From assembly GCF_038024125.1 (NCBI RefSeq), contig NZ_CP150662.1:1381501-1445500 (forward strand): a stretch of 64,000 nt of DNA, read 5' to 3'. Origin of the DNA: Polaribacter gangjinensis. GTDB lineage: Bacteria; Bacteroidota; Bacteroidia; Flavobacteriales; Flavobacteriaceae. The notes beneath the pieces were generated by a model. It was not told the origin of the DNA and did no database searches. It saw only the letters and a program-made list of their open reading frames with translations. Position 1 is the first letter of the stretch, and every line of letters begins with the position of its first letter. The translations under genes were made by a program, and so were the position numbers. This document shows, one piece after another, positions 16,580 to 24,964 of this stretch.

Positions 16580-19500
16580 GTGAAGCACGATTTGCCTTTT
16601 ATCATCATTCCAACTTTCACTACAGAAAGTGGCACTGAATTTCAAAATATTGAATTGAGCTACCAATTATTTGGGCAGCAATTGGGTACTGCGCCTGTGG
16701 TTTTAGTAAATCATGCATTGACAGGAAATAGCAATGTTGCTGGCGAAAATGGTTGGTGGTCTGATATTATTGGTGATGAAAAAACGATTGATACGCTAAA
16801 ATATACCATACTTACTTTCAATATTCCTGGAAATGGTTTTGACGGATTTGTAATTGACGATTATAAAAGTTTTATAGCAAGAGACATTGCTCGCATTTTT
16901 TTAATCGGATTGAAAGAGTTACAAATCAACCAACTTTTTGCCTTGATTGGAGGTTCGTTAGGTGGAGGAATTGCTTGGGAAATGGTGGTTTTAAATACCA
17001 AATTAACCCAACATTTTATTCCTGTTGCTACAGATTGGAAATCCACAGATTGGTTGATTGCCAATTGTCAAATTCAAGAACAATTTTTGGTGAATTCCAA
17101 CAATCCTGTGCACGATGCAAGAATGCATGCCATGTTGTGCTACAGAACACCTGAATCTTTTAAAAAACGTTTTCAACGTTCTAAAAATGAAAATTCAAAC
17201 ATATTTAATGTAGAAAGTTGGTTATTGCATCATGGTAAAAAATTGCAAGAACGCTATCAATTGTCTTCTTATAAATTGATGAATCAGTTGTTAAAATCAA
17301 TTGATGTAACCAATAATGGAAAAATTCCGATAAAAATTTTAGACACTATTGAGGCAAATATTCACATTATTGGTGTTGATTCTGACTTATTTTTTACGGC
17401 AGATGAAAACAGAGAAACGCATAGAAAATTGGCTTTGACAAAAGCAAATGTGACCTATAATGAAATCAATTCTGAACATGGTCATGATGCATTTTTAATA
17501 GAATACGACCAATTGCAAAAAATTATTGAACCTATTTTTAATAAAGATTACAGAGCTAAAAAAATGAAAGTTGTAAAATTCGGAGGAAAATCTTTAGCAA
17601 ATGAAACTGGATTGCCTTATGCCATTGACATCATTCTTGATAAAATCAAACAAAAAGAAAAATTCACGATTGTCGTTTCTGCCAGAGGAAATACCACAGA
17701 TGAATTGGAAGCCATTTTAGAAAAAGCAGCTGCAAAAAAAGACTATCAAAATGACTTTGAAAAACTGCAAGCTTATCAATCTGCTCCTAATTTAACTGTA
17801 GATTTTTCATCAGAATTCAACAAACTAAAAAGCATTTTTGAAGGCGTTTCTTTGTTGGGTGATTATAGTGAAAAAATAAAAGATGAAGTTTTGGCTCATG
17901 GAGAATTGCTTTCAGTAAAATTGTTGGCAAGTTTATTAGAAAATCAAGGAATTCCTGTTGCCATTGTTGATGCAAGAAAACTAATTATTACAGATGAAAA
18001 TTTTGGAAATGCGCAACCTTTAAAAACAGTTTCCAAAGAAAATGTGGTACAATTTTTCAAAGAAAATTCAAAAACACTAAATCTTGTTACGGGTTTTATT
18101 GCGAGCAATCAAAAAAATGAAACCACTACTTTAGGTAGAAATGGCAGCAATTATACAGCTGCATTATTAGCGAATTTTTTAGATGCGGATGAATTGCAAA
18201 ACTACACGCATGTCAACGGAATTTTCACTGCAAATCCTGAATTGGTTGCAGATGCCAAAAAAATCGAACAACTTTCTTTTTCAGAAGCAAATGAATTAGC
18301 CAATTTCGGAGCCAATATTTTGCATGCAAAAACCATCATTCCGTTATTAGAAAAAAACATCAATTTACGTATTTTAAATACGTTTAATAAAGAGGACAAA
18401 GGCACGTTAATCACCTCAGAAAGTGATGCAAAAGGCATCAAATCAATTTCCACGATTACCAATGTTTGTCTTTTGAATTTTGAAGGAAGAGGTTTGTTGG
18501 GAAAAGTAGGTGTTGATGCACGAATTTTTAAAACGTTGAGTGCAAAAAATATCAGTGTGAGCATCATTTCTCAAGGTTCTTCAGAAAGAGGAATTGGTTT
18601 TGTAATTGAAGAAAACAAAGCTGAAGAGGCTGTAAAGGCATTAGAAAATGAGTTTGAAAGTGATTTTTATTCGCAAGATGTCAATCAAATTTCAATTATC
18701 AAAAATGTAGCTGTTATTTCGATTATTGGTCAGGATTTGAGCGAATTTCATCATCCATTCAATGCGTTGATTAAAAATCAAATTATTCCGTTATTGTTCA
18801 ACAATACCATCACAGGAAAAAATGTGAGTATTGTTGTGAAAAAAGAACAATTGCACAAAGCTGTCAATGTGATTCATGGACAAGTTTTTGGAGTTTCTAA
18901 AAAAGTGAACATCGCAATTTTTGGAAAAGGTTTGGTTGGAAGCACACTAATCAATCAAATTTTAGAAAATAGTGCTTCCATTTTAGAGAGAAGAAAAATT
19001 CAGTTGAATGTTTTTGCAGTAGCAAATTCTAAAAAAATACTGTTGAATAAATCAGGTGTTTCTACTAATTGGGAACAGGAATTAGCAACAAATGGTAATG
19101 AAAATGCGAGCATAATTGATGTCATTAATTTTGCAAAAACGCATCATTTAGAAAATTTAATTGCAGTTGATAACACTGCAAGTGCCGATTTTGTAAAGCA
19201 ATATATTCCGTTGATTGAAGCTGGTTTTGATTTGGTTTCTTGCAATAAAATTGCGAATACATTATCCTTTGATTTTTATAAAAAATTACGCTCAAAATTA
19301 AAAGAATACAAAAAACAATATTTATACGAAACCAATGTTGGTGCAGGTTTACCTTTGATTGATACCATCAGATTATTGCACGAATCAGGAGAAAATATCA
19401 CAAGAATTCGAGGTGTTTTTTCAGGAACTTTGAGCTATTTATTCAATACTTTTTCAGCAGAAGAAATTTCATTTTCGAATGTTTTACAAGATGCTATTTC

Positions 19501-19981
19501 TAAAGGATTTACAGAACCTGATCCAAGAGATGATTTAGGAGGTGTTGATGTGGCAAGAAAATTACTAATTTTAGCACGAGAATTGGATTTAGAAAACGAA
19601 TTAGATGAAGTGGATGTTCAAAATCTTATTCCAGAAAATTTGAGAGGTGGAACTGCAACTGATTTTATCAATAATTTAGCGTTGTTGAATGATGAATATC
19701 AAACCTTAAAAAACAATCAAAAACCCAATCATGTATTGCGTTATATTGGTGATTTGAGTGGCGATCTATCACAAGAAAAAGGAATTTTAGAAGTGAAATT
19801 AGTCTCCGTTTCTAAAAATTCACCTTTAGGTTCATTGAAAGGTTCTGATGCTATTTTTGAAATTTACACAGAATCTTATGGAGCGCAACCCATTGTAATT
19901 CAAGGTGCTGGAGCAGGCGCAAAAGTCACTGCGAGAGGCGTTTTTGGAGATATTTTACGATTGGCAAAAAATAATAATTGA
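16580..19981 (+). CDS. Fused homoserine O-acetyltransferase / aspartokinase / homoserine dehydrogenase
   Basis: One uninterrupted 1133-residue frame from a GTG at 16580. Residues 1-328 are MetX-like: VNHALTGNSN, nucleophile Ser126 in GGSLGGG, Asp269 and His302 (EHGHDAF). Met329 (ATG at 17564) begins a ThrA-like bifunctional enzyme of 805 residues: aspartokinase KFGGKSLAN (333-341), two ACT-type regulatory regions, then homoserine dehydrogenase from about 775 with GKGLVGS, YETNVGAGLPLIDT and DPRDDLGG. It would catalyse the first and third steps of the aspartate pathway and homoserine acetylation. The internal ATG may allow a separate AK-HSD product. Confidence 0.93.
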   Translation: MKHDLPFIIIPTFTTESGTEFQNIELSYQLFGQQLGTAPVVLVNHALTGNSNVAGENGWWSDIIGDEKTIDTLKYTILTFNIPGNGFDGFVIDDYKSFIARDIARIFLIGLKELQINQLFALIGGSLGGGIAWEMVVLNTKLTQHFIPVATDWKSTDWLIANCQIQEQFLVNSNNPVHDARMHAMLCYRTPESFKKRFQRSKNENSNIFNVESWLLHHGKKLQERYQLSSYKLMNQLLKSIDVTNNGKIPIKILDTIEANIHIIGVDSDLFFTADENRETHRKLALTKANVTYNEINSEHGHDAFLIEYDQLQKIIEPIFNKDYRAKKMKVVKFGGKSLANETGLPYAIDIILDKIKQKEKFTIVVSARGNTTDELEAILEKAAAKKDYQNDFEKLQAYQSAPNLTVDFSSEFNKLKSIFEGVSLLGDYSEKIKDEVLAHGELLSVKLLASLLENQGIPVAIVDARKLIITDENFGNAQPLKTVSKENVVQFFKENSKTLNLVTGFIASNQKNETTTLGRNGSNYTAALLANFLDADELQNYTHVNGIFTANPELVADAKKIEQLSFSEANELANFGANILHAKTIIPLLEKNINLRILNTFNKEDKGTLITSESDAKGIKSISTITNVCLLNFEGRGLLGKVGVDARIFKTLSAKNISVSIISQGSSERGIGFVIEENKAEEAVKALENEFESDFYSQDVNQISIIKNVAVISIIGQDLSEFHHPFNALIKNQIIPLLFNNTITGKNVSIVVKKEQLHKAVNVIHGQVFGVSKKVNIAIFGKGLVGSTLINQILENSASILERRKIQLNVFAVANSKKILLNKSGVSTNWEQELATNGNENASIIDVINFAKTHHLENLIAVDNTASADFVKQYIPLIEAGFDLVSCNKIANTLSFDFYKKLRSKLKEYKKQYLYETNVGAGLPLIDTIRLLHESGENITRIRGVFSGTLSYLFNTFSAEEISFSNVLQDAISKGFTEPDPRDDLGGVDVARKLLILARELDLENELDEVDVQNLIPENLRGGTATDFINNLALLNDEYQTLKNNQKPNHVLRYIGDLSGDLSQEKGILEVKLVSVSKNSPLGSLKGSDAIFEIYTESYGAQPIVIQGAGAGAKVTARGVFGDILRLAKNNN

Positions 19982-19992
19982 CACATAATGTC

Positions 19993-20013
19993 ATTCTGAA
20001 CATGTTTCAGAAT
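19993..20013. repeat. Short interspersed palindrome between thrA fusion and metZ
   Basis: ATTCTGAA and TTCAGAAT flank CATGT. A GTCATTCTGAA...TTTCAGAATCT element of this kind recurs in Bacteroidota intergenic regions, from memory. Only one copy is found in this window. Confidence 0.55.
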
Positions 20014-20029
20014 CTGATAAACATAAAAA

Positions 20030-21205
20030 ATGAGTACTGAAAAACATTTCGAAACACTAGCCATTAGAACACAAACTGAAAGAAGTCAGTTTTTGGAACA
20101 CTCCACACCTTTATATGTAACATCTAGCTTTGTTTTTGAGGATGCAGAAGACATGCGTGCTTCATTTGCTGAAGAAAAAGAACGCAATTTATACAGCCGT
20201 TTTACAAATCCAAATACCACAGAATTTGTTGATAAAGTTGTTGCCATGGAAGGTGCTGAAGCTGGTTACGCTTTTGCTACAGGAATGGCTGCGATTTTTA
20301 CCACATTTGCAGCATTGTTAAAAGCGGGTGATCACATTGTTTCTTGCAGTTCTGTTTTTGGTTCTACACACGCAATGTTTACGAAATTTTTACCAAAATG
20401 GAATATTGAGACTTCCTATTTTAAGGTTGATGAAGTAGATTTACTTGAAAGTTTGATTCAAGAAAACACCAAAATTTTATACATTGAAACACCTACAAAT
20501 CCGGCTGTAGATATTTTGGATTTGGAAAAAGTTGGAAAAATCGCAAAAAAACACAACTTGATTTTTATTGTAGACAATTGTTTTGCAACACCTTACGTAC
20601 AACAACCTATTAAATTTGGGGCAGATTTAGTAATTCATTCCGCTACAAAATTGATGGATGGTCAAGGAAGAGTTTTGGGCGGAATTACTGTGGGCAACAA
20701 AGAATTAATGCATGAAATCTACATTTTTGCTAGAAATACTGGGCCTGCAATGTCGCCTTTCAATGCATGGGTTTTGTCAAAAAGTTTGGAAACTTTGGCA
20801 ATCAGAGTTGAAAAACATGCTGAAAATGCGTTAAAAGTTGCGGAGTTTTTAGAAAGTCATCCAAATGTAAAAATGGTAAAATATCCGTTTTTGAAATCAC
20901 ATCCTCAATATGAAATTGCTAAAAAACAAATGAGTTTGGGTGGAAATATTGTAGCTTTTGAAATAAAAGGCGGAATTAATGCTGGTAGAACTTTTTTAAA
21001 TAACATCAAAATGTGTTCATTATCAGCAAATTTGGGAGATACAAGAACAATTGTAACACATCCTTCTTCCACAACTCACAGTAAATTAGCTGAAAAAGAC
21101 AGATTGGAAGTTGGTATTACAGATGGTTTAGTGCGCGTTTCTGTTGGTTTAGAAAATGTCGCAGATATAATTTCGGACATTGCACAAGCTTTGGATGCTA
21201 AATAA
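20030..21205 (+). CDS. metZ: O-succinylhomoserine sulfhydrylase-like trans-sulfuration enzyme
   Basis: 391 residues of the Cys/Met-metabolism PLP family. The PLP lysine is Lys207 in HSATKLMDGQGRVLGG, and SSTTHSKL and EVGITDGLVRVSVGLE are conserved. The DGQGR motif and length fit MetZ-type sulfhydrylases better than cystathionine gamma-synthase, but beta/gamma-lyases are close relatives. It shares the direction and probably the transcript of metY and the MetX-ThrA fusion, so this organism has two candidate homocysteine-forming enzymes side by side. Confidence 0.85.
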   Translation: MSTEKHFETLAIRTQTERSQFLEHSTPLYVTSSFVFEDAEDMRASFAEEKERNLYSRFTNPNTTEFVDKVVAMEGAEAGYAFATGMAAIFTTFAALLKAGDHIVSCSSVFGSTHAMFTKFLPKWNIETSYFKVDEVDLLESLIQENTKILYIETPTNPAVDILDLEKVGKIAKKHNLIFIVDNCFATPYVQQPIKFGADLVIHSATKLMDGQGRVLGGITVGNKELMHEIYIFARNTGPAMSPFNAWVLSKSLETLAIRVEKHAENALKVAEFLESHPNVKMVKYPFLKSHPQYEIAKKQMSLGGNIVAFEIKGGINAGRTFLNNIKMCSLSANLGDTRTIVTHPSSTTHSKLAEKDRLEVGITDGLVRVSVGLENVADIISDIAQALDAK

Positions 21206-21219
21206 TTGCTTTTTTTGTG

Positions 21220-21227
21220 TAGCTTTG
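21220..21227 (+). promoter_or_regulatory. -7 promoter element of the Rrf2 gene
   Basis: TAGCTTTG matches TAnnTTTG and ends only 4 bases before the ATG at 21232, which would make the transcript leaderless or nearly so. Confidence 0.5.
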
Positions 21228-21231
21228 TTTC

Positions 21232-21651
21232 ATGCTGTCTAAAAAAACAAAATACGGAATCAAAGCGCTGACTTATTTAGCGAAGCAACATGACAAAAGT
21301 CCTGTGCAAATTGCTACGATTTCAAAAAGTGAAAATATTTCACTGAAATTTTTAGAAAGTATCCTGTTAACTCTCAGAAAAACAGGATTTTTAGGATCTA
21401 AAAAAGGAAAAGGCGGAGGCTATTATTTGTTAAAACATCCTTCAGAAATTTTAATGACAGATGTAATGCGCGTTTTAGAAGGTCCTATTGCAATGATTCC
21501 TTGTGTTAGTTTGAATTTTTACGAAAAATGCGATGATTGTCCTGATGAAAATGCCTGCTCAGTGCACAATTTGATGATTCAAGTTAGAGATAGTACACTT
21601 CAAATTTTCAAAAATACTTCTTTAGAAAAATTGACAAATAATGAGTTTTGA
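21232..21651 (+). CDS. Rrf2-family transcriptional regulator
   Basis: 139 residues: an N-terminal winged helix (1-75, with SLKFLESILLTLRKTGFLGSKKGKGGGY as recognition helix and wing) and a Cys-bearing loop with Cys91, Cys100, Cys103 and Cys109. Three or more Cys here suggest a 2Fe-2S cluster as in IscR or NsrR, although CysR/CymR-type Rrf2 proteins of sulfur metabolism also exist. It sits between the methionine genes and the sulfate operon, whose promoter has two copies of a candidate operator, so it is the likely regulator of that operon (inference). Confidence 0.88.
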   Translation: MLSKKTKYGIKALTYLAKQHDKSPVQIATISKSENISLKFLESILLTLRKTGFLGSKKGKGGGYYLLKHPSEILMTDVMRVLEGPIAMIPCVSLNFYEKCDDCPDENACSVHNLMIQVRDSTLQIFKNTSLEKLTNNEF

Positions 21652-21655
21652 TTTG

Positions 21656-22873
21656 ATGAAAAAAACAATCCTCATTTTAGTGGTTTTTTACTCACTTCAA
21701 AATTTTTCTCAAACAGAAAAACCTTTAAAAACAAAGTTTACCAATTTTTTATCAAAATCATATTACAGCATCAATTTAGGTGGAATTTTTTATCCATTTT
21801 CTAATGATAATTTGATTTACGGTTTCGAAACGGAAACTTTTAGTCGCAATTGGTTTTCTGGAAGATTGTTGTTAGGTCACAAAATTACGGATGATTTTTC
21901 GGTGCAATTTGGTACAATGCGTCCAGCAGCTTGGTTTAAATATGACAACGTAAATAATATAGGTTATGACAGAAGTGTTTGGATCAATGCTTGGTCTTTA
22001 TCGTTAAAAAAAGATTTTAAACTTGCCGAAAAAACTTCATTTTATGTAGAATCTGGTATAGCAAATGTCACCAGATTTGGATTTTCAATCAATGATCAAA
22101 TAATTTATAAGGATGCTCATTTTGCAAGTTTATTATATGGTTTTGGCATACAATATTGGTTATCAGATAAATGGCGTTTGTCTGCAAATGGTACTTTTTT
22201 ACCAAAATCAACCAAACACAATCAACCTTCTATTTCGCAAGCAAGTTTGGGTTTTGAATATCATTTAAAACAAGTAGATGATAAAACTGCGGATGATTAT
22301 GCAAAAAACGAATATTTTTTTCCAAACAACATTTTCCAAGTCAGTTATGGAACAAGTGCACTTGGTTTTGGTGTGAATCGTTTTTTCGGAATGAGCTTAA
22401 AAGTGGGCAATTTCGAGAGTTTTGGAATTCCGATATTTTGGGTTGGTGAAGCCAAAGCTACCAATGCATTTTCGTTAACATATCAAAGATTGATTTATCG
22501 TTCAGAAAAAATATTTTCATTGGATTGGGGTGCAAGTGTTACTGCTTTTCAATCGTCTTTAAACAATGAAAATGTGTTTGCTTTTTCCATTTTCCCGGTA
22601 TTGCGTTTTTATTTATTACGAAGAAATGGCTATGATTTTTACACAAATTACTCCTTAATTGGACCTACTCTATTGACTAAAAGTGATATTGACGGATTAG
22701 AAACAGGTCCAAAAGTAATTTTTCAAGACACGATGGGTTTTGGAGTTTTCTTCGGAAAAAACAGAAAATACAATGCTGAACTGCGTATTATGCATTATTC
22801 TAATGGAAATATTTTTACTAGAAATGATGGTGTTGCAATTCCGTTGCAATTTACTCTCGGAAAAACATTTTAG
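21656..22873 (+). CDS. Acyloxyacyl hydrolase / PagL-like outer membrane protein
   Basis: 405 residues from the ATG at 21656, 4 bases after the Rrf2 stop, with a signal peptide ending near NFSQ. The C-terminal half has alternating beta-barrel strands and the HYSNGN motif at about 380-385, matching the His/Ser catalytic signature of PagL lipid A 3-O-deacylases. The N-terminal half is an additional barrel-like domain. Why it sits within sulfur genes is unclear; it may simply be read through with the Rrf2 gene. Confidence 0.75.
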   Translation: MKKTILILVVFYSLQNFSQTEKPLKTKFTNFLSKSYYSINLGGIFYPFSNDNLIYGFETETFSRNWFSGRLLLGHKITDDFSVQFGTMRPAAWFKYDNVNNIGYDRSVWINAWSLSLKKDFKLAEKTSFYVESGIANVTRFGFSINDQIIYKDAHFASLLYGFGIQYWLSDKWRLSANGTFLPKSTKHNQPSISQASLGFEYHLKQVDDKTADDYAKNEYFFPNNIFQVSYGTSALGFGVNRFFGMSLKVGNFESFGIPIFWVGEAKATNAFSLTYQRLIYRSEKIFSLDWGASVTAFQSSLNNENVFAFSIFPVLRFYLLRRNGYDFYTNYSLIGPTLLTKSDIDGLETGPKVIFQDTMGFGVFFGKNRKYNAELRIMHYSNGNIFTRNDGVAIPLQFTLGKTF

Positions 22874-22982
22874 TCCAAATATTTAATTTAGGTTTGATTA
22901 TCTCCTTTTAGTGTTTCAATACTTGATAATTTTATTACAAATACTGTTAATTTGACAATATTTTAGTTGATTTTTTTATAAT

Positions 22983-23000
22983 CTACTAAAACTATAGGAT
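22983..23000 (+). promoter_or_regulatory. Candidate Rrf2 operator, distal copy
   Basis: CTACTAAAACTATAGGAT, 16 of 18 bases identical to the proximal copy at 23063-23080. It lies about 65 bases upstream of the probable transcription start. Confidence 0.6.
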
Positions 23001-23048
23001 TAAAATAAATTTCACATTTTTTTTACTGTTTTATTTTTCTATTTGCCG

Positions 23049-23056
23049 TAAGTTTG
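23049..23056 (+). promoter_or_regulatory. -7 promoter element of the sulfate assimilation operon
   Basis: TAAGTTTG, a full TAnnTTTG match, 34 bases before the DUF2061 ATG. Transcription would start near 23062, at the edge of the proximal operator. Confidence 0.65.
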
Positions 23057-23060
23057 CATA

Positions 23061-23080
23061 CCCTATTAAAACGATAGGAT
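23061..23080 (+). promoter_or_regulatory. Candidate Rrf2 operator, proximal copy
   Basis: CCCTATTAAAACGATAGGAT contains CCTAT and ATAGG as inverted arms around TAAAACG. It begins at the predicted transcription start, a position where a bound repressor would block RNA polymerase. The repeat pair and the neighbouring Rrf2 gene support the assignment; binding is inferred. Confidence 0.65.
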
Positions 23081-23090
23081 TTATATAAAT

Positions 23091-23357
23091 ATGATTGCAA
23101 GTGAAATGATTTTCAGTAAAACAACATCCAAAACAAGTTTTGAAGAAGATAAAAAATCCGAAAAACCATTAAGAAGCGTTGTTAAAGCCATCAGTTGGAG
23201 AATTGTTGGTACAATTGATACATTGATAATCTCATTTTTTATCACTCAAAAAATATCTTTAGCAGCATCAATTGCATCTCTTGAAGTTTTGACAAAAATG
23301 GTGTTGTATTTTTTTCACGAAAGAATTTGGAACACAGTAAAATGGGGAAAAAAATGA
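23091..23357 (+). CDS. DUF2061 membrane protein
   Basis: 88 residues. After a polar N-terminus comes SVVKAISWRIVGTIDTLIISFFIT, the first membrane helix with the conserved KAISWRxxGTxDT motif, and a second helix leading to HERIWNTVKWG, as in DUF2061. The family often accompanies sulfate-activation genes, but its biochemical role is not known. It is first in the cys operon, and its stop overlaps the cysH start by ATGA. Confidence 0.88.
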   Translation: MIASEMIFSKTTSKTSFEEDKKSEKPLRSVVKAISWRIVGTIDTLIISFFITQKISLAASIASLEVLTKMVLYFFHERIWNTVKWGKK

Positions 23358-23968
23358 GTTTAGATATCGAAAAAATAAACAAAGAATTGCAAAATAAAAG
23401 CCCGAATGAAATTATTTCTTGGGCAATCAGTATTGCAAAAAATCCAGTAATTACAACCAATTTTCGCCCTTATGAAGTGGCGATTTTAAATGCAGTTACA
23501 GAAGTTAAAAAAGACATCAAAGTAATTTGGTGTGATACAGGTTACAATACTGTTCAAACATACAAACACGCAGAATTATTGATTTCAACATTGAATTTAA
23601 ACATTCATTTATACACACCAAAACAAACAGTTGCGCATAGAAATGTGGTTTTGGGTGTGCCAAGTATTGATGATCCAAAACATCAACTTTTTACTGAACA
23701 AGTAAAATTAGAACCATTTTCGAGAGCGATGAAAGAACATCAACCAGATGTTTGGTTCACAAACTTACGAAAAGGACAAACTGCTTTCAGAGATAGTATT
23801 GATATTGTTTCTCAAAGTAAAGATGGTGTGTTAAAAGTGAGTCCATTTTATCATTGGTCAGATGAAGATTTAGATACGTATTTATCTGAAAAACAACTAC
23901 CTAATGAGTTTGTATATTTTGATCCAACAAAAGTAGAAAACAATAGAGAATGTGGATTACATTCTTAA
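23354..23968 (+). CDS. cysH: Phosphoadenylylsulfate (or adenylylsulfate) reductase CysH
   Basis: 204 residues from the ATG at 23354, which gives MSLDIEKINKEL; longer readings overlap the previous gene. It has the PP-loop-like reductase fold and the C-terminal ECGLHS with catalytic Cys200. The paired cysteines that ligate the 4Fe-4S cluster of APS reductases are absent: the region LEPFSRAM aligns with the CCxxRKxxPL site without Cys. By that rule it should use PAPS and thioredoxin, yet no APS kinase is found nearby. Confidence 0.93.
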   Translation: MSLDIEKINKELQNKSPNEIISWAISIAKNPVITTNFRPYEVAILNAVTEVKKDIKVIWCDTGYNTVQTYKHAELLISTLNLNIHLYTPKQTVAHRNVVLGVPSIDDPKHQLFTEQVKLEPFSRAMKEHQPDVWFTNLRKGQTAFRDSIDIVSQSKDGVLKVSPFYHWSDEDLDTYLSEKQLPNEFVYFDPTKVENNRECGLHS

Positions 23969-23980
23969 AAAAAGAATAAA

Positions 23981-24886
23981 ATGAGTCAAAAAGTCCTTGA
24001 AGTAAATGCTTTAGAAAGTGAAGCAATTTATATATTAAGAGAGGTTGTTGCACAATTTGAAAGACCGGTTTTGCTTTTTTCTGGCGGAAAAGACAGCATT
24101 ACTTTGGTGCGTTTGGCACAAAAAGCCTTTTATCCTGCAAAAATTCCTTTTCCATTATTGCATATTGATACAGGTCATAATTTTCCTGAAACTATTGAAT
24201 TTAGAGACAAATTGGTCAAAGAATTAGGCGTAGAATTGATTGTTAGAAATGTGCAAGACAATATTGATAAAGGTAGAGTAAAAGAAGAAAAAGGAAGATA
24301 TGCCAGCAGAAATATCTTGCAAACAGAAACACTTTTAGATACTATTGAAGAGTTTGATTTTGATGCTTGTATTGGTGGCGCAAGAAGAGATGAAGAAAAA
24401 GCAAGAGCCAAAGAACGTATTTTTTCGGTTAGAGATGATTTTGGACAATGGGATGAAAAAAATCAACGCCCTGAATTGTTTGACATGCTAAATGGTCGCA
24501 TTGAATTGGGGCAAAACGTGCGTGTTTTTCCTATTTCTAACTGGACAGAATTAGACGTTTGGTCTTACATCGAAAAAGAACAATTAGAAATTCCTTCTAT
24601 CTATTTTGCACACAAACGAAAAACATTTTTAAGAGATGGTTTCATTTGGTCAGCCAATGACGAATTTGTGTATAGAGATGAATATGAAGAAATTACAGAA
24701 AGAATTGTCCGTTTTAGAACTGTTGGTGACATGAGTTGTACAGCTGCAGTTATTTCTGATGCAACAACTATTGAAAAAGTTGTAGAAGAAATCAGAGATT
24801 CATCAATTTCAGAAAGAGGAGCAAGAATTGACGATTCACGTTCAGAAGCAGCCATGGAAAAACGCAAACAACAAGGATATTTTTAA
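23981..24886 (+). CDS. cysD: Sulfate adenylyltransferase subunit 2 CysD
   Basis: 301 residues with the PP-loop SGGKDS at 34-39, HIDTGHNFPETIEFRD, and GGARRDEEKARAKERIFS, all CysD hallmarks. With the GTPase CysN it forms ATP sulfurylase, making APS from ATP and sulfate. It ends just before a G/C-rich palindrome (24888-24908) that separates it from cysN. Confidence 0.97.
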   Translation: MSQKVLEVNALESEAIYILREVVAQFERPVLLFSGGKDSITLVRLAQKAFYPAKIPFPLLHIDTGHNFPETIEFRDKLVKELGVELIVRNVQDNIDKGRVKEEKGRYASRNILQTETLLDTIEEFDFDACIGGARRDEEKARAKERIFSVRDDFGQWDEKNQRPELFDMLNGRIELGQNVRVFPISNWTELDVWSYIEKEQLEIPSIYFAHKRKTFLRDGFIWSANDEFVYRDEYEEITERIVRFRTVGDMSCTAAVISDATTIEKVVEEIRDSSISERGARIDDSRSEAAMEKRKQQGYF

Positions 24887-24887
24887 T

Positions 24888-24908
24888 CCCCCTTTTCCCA
24901 AAAGGGGG
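24888..24908. repeat. G/C-rich palindrome between cysD and cysN
   Basis: CCCCCTTTT and AAAAGGGGG around CCC: a 9-bp stem with a 3-base loop. It begins 2 bases after the cysD stop. It resembles the short interspersed palindromes found elsewhere in this cluster and could also attenuate or stabilise the transcript. Confidence 0.7.
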
Positions 24909-24964
24909 AAAAATTATAACAAAAAAAACACTATTATATTTTCTTAACAAGAAAATTAAATTTT

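Noticed and set aside
24887..24964. Terminator ending the transcript after cysD
   Set aside because: The palindrome at 24888-24908 lacks a U-tract and cysN, the obligate partner of CysD, follows on the same strand; it is listed as a repeat.
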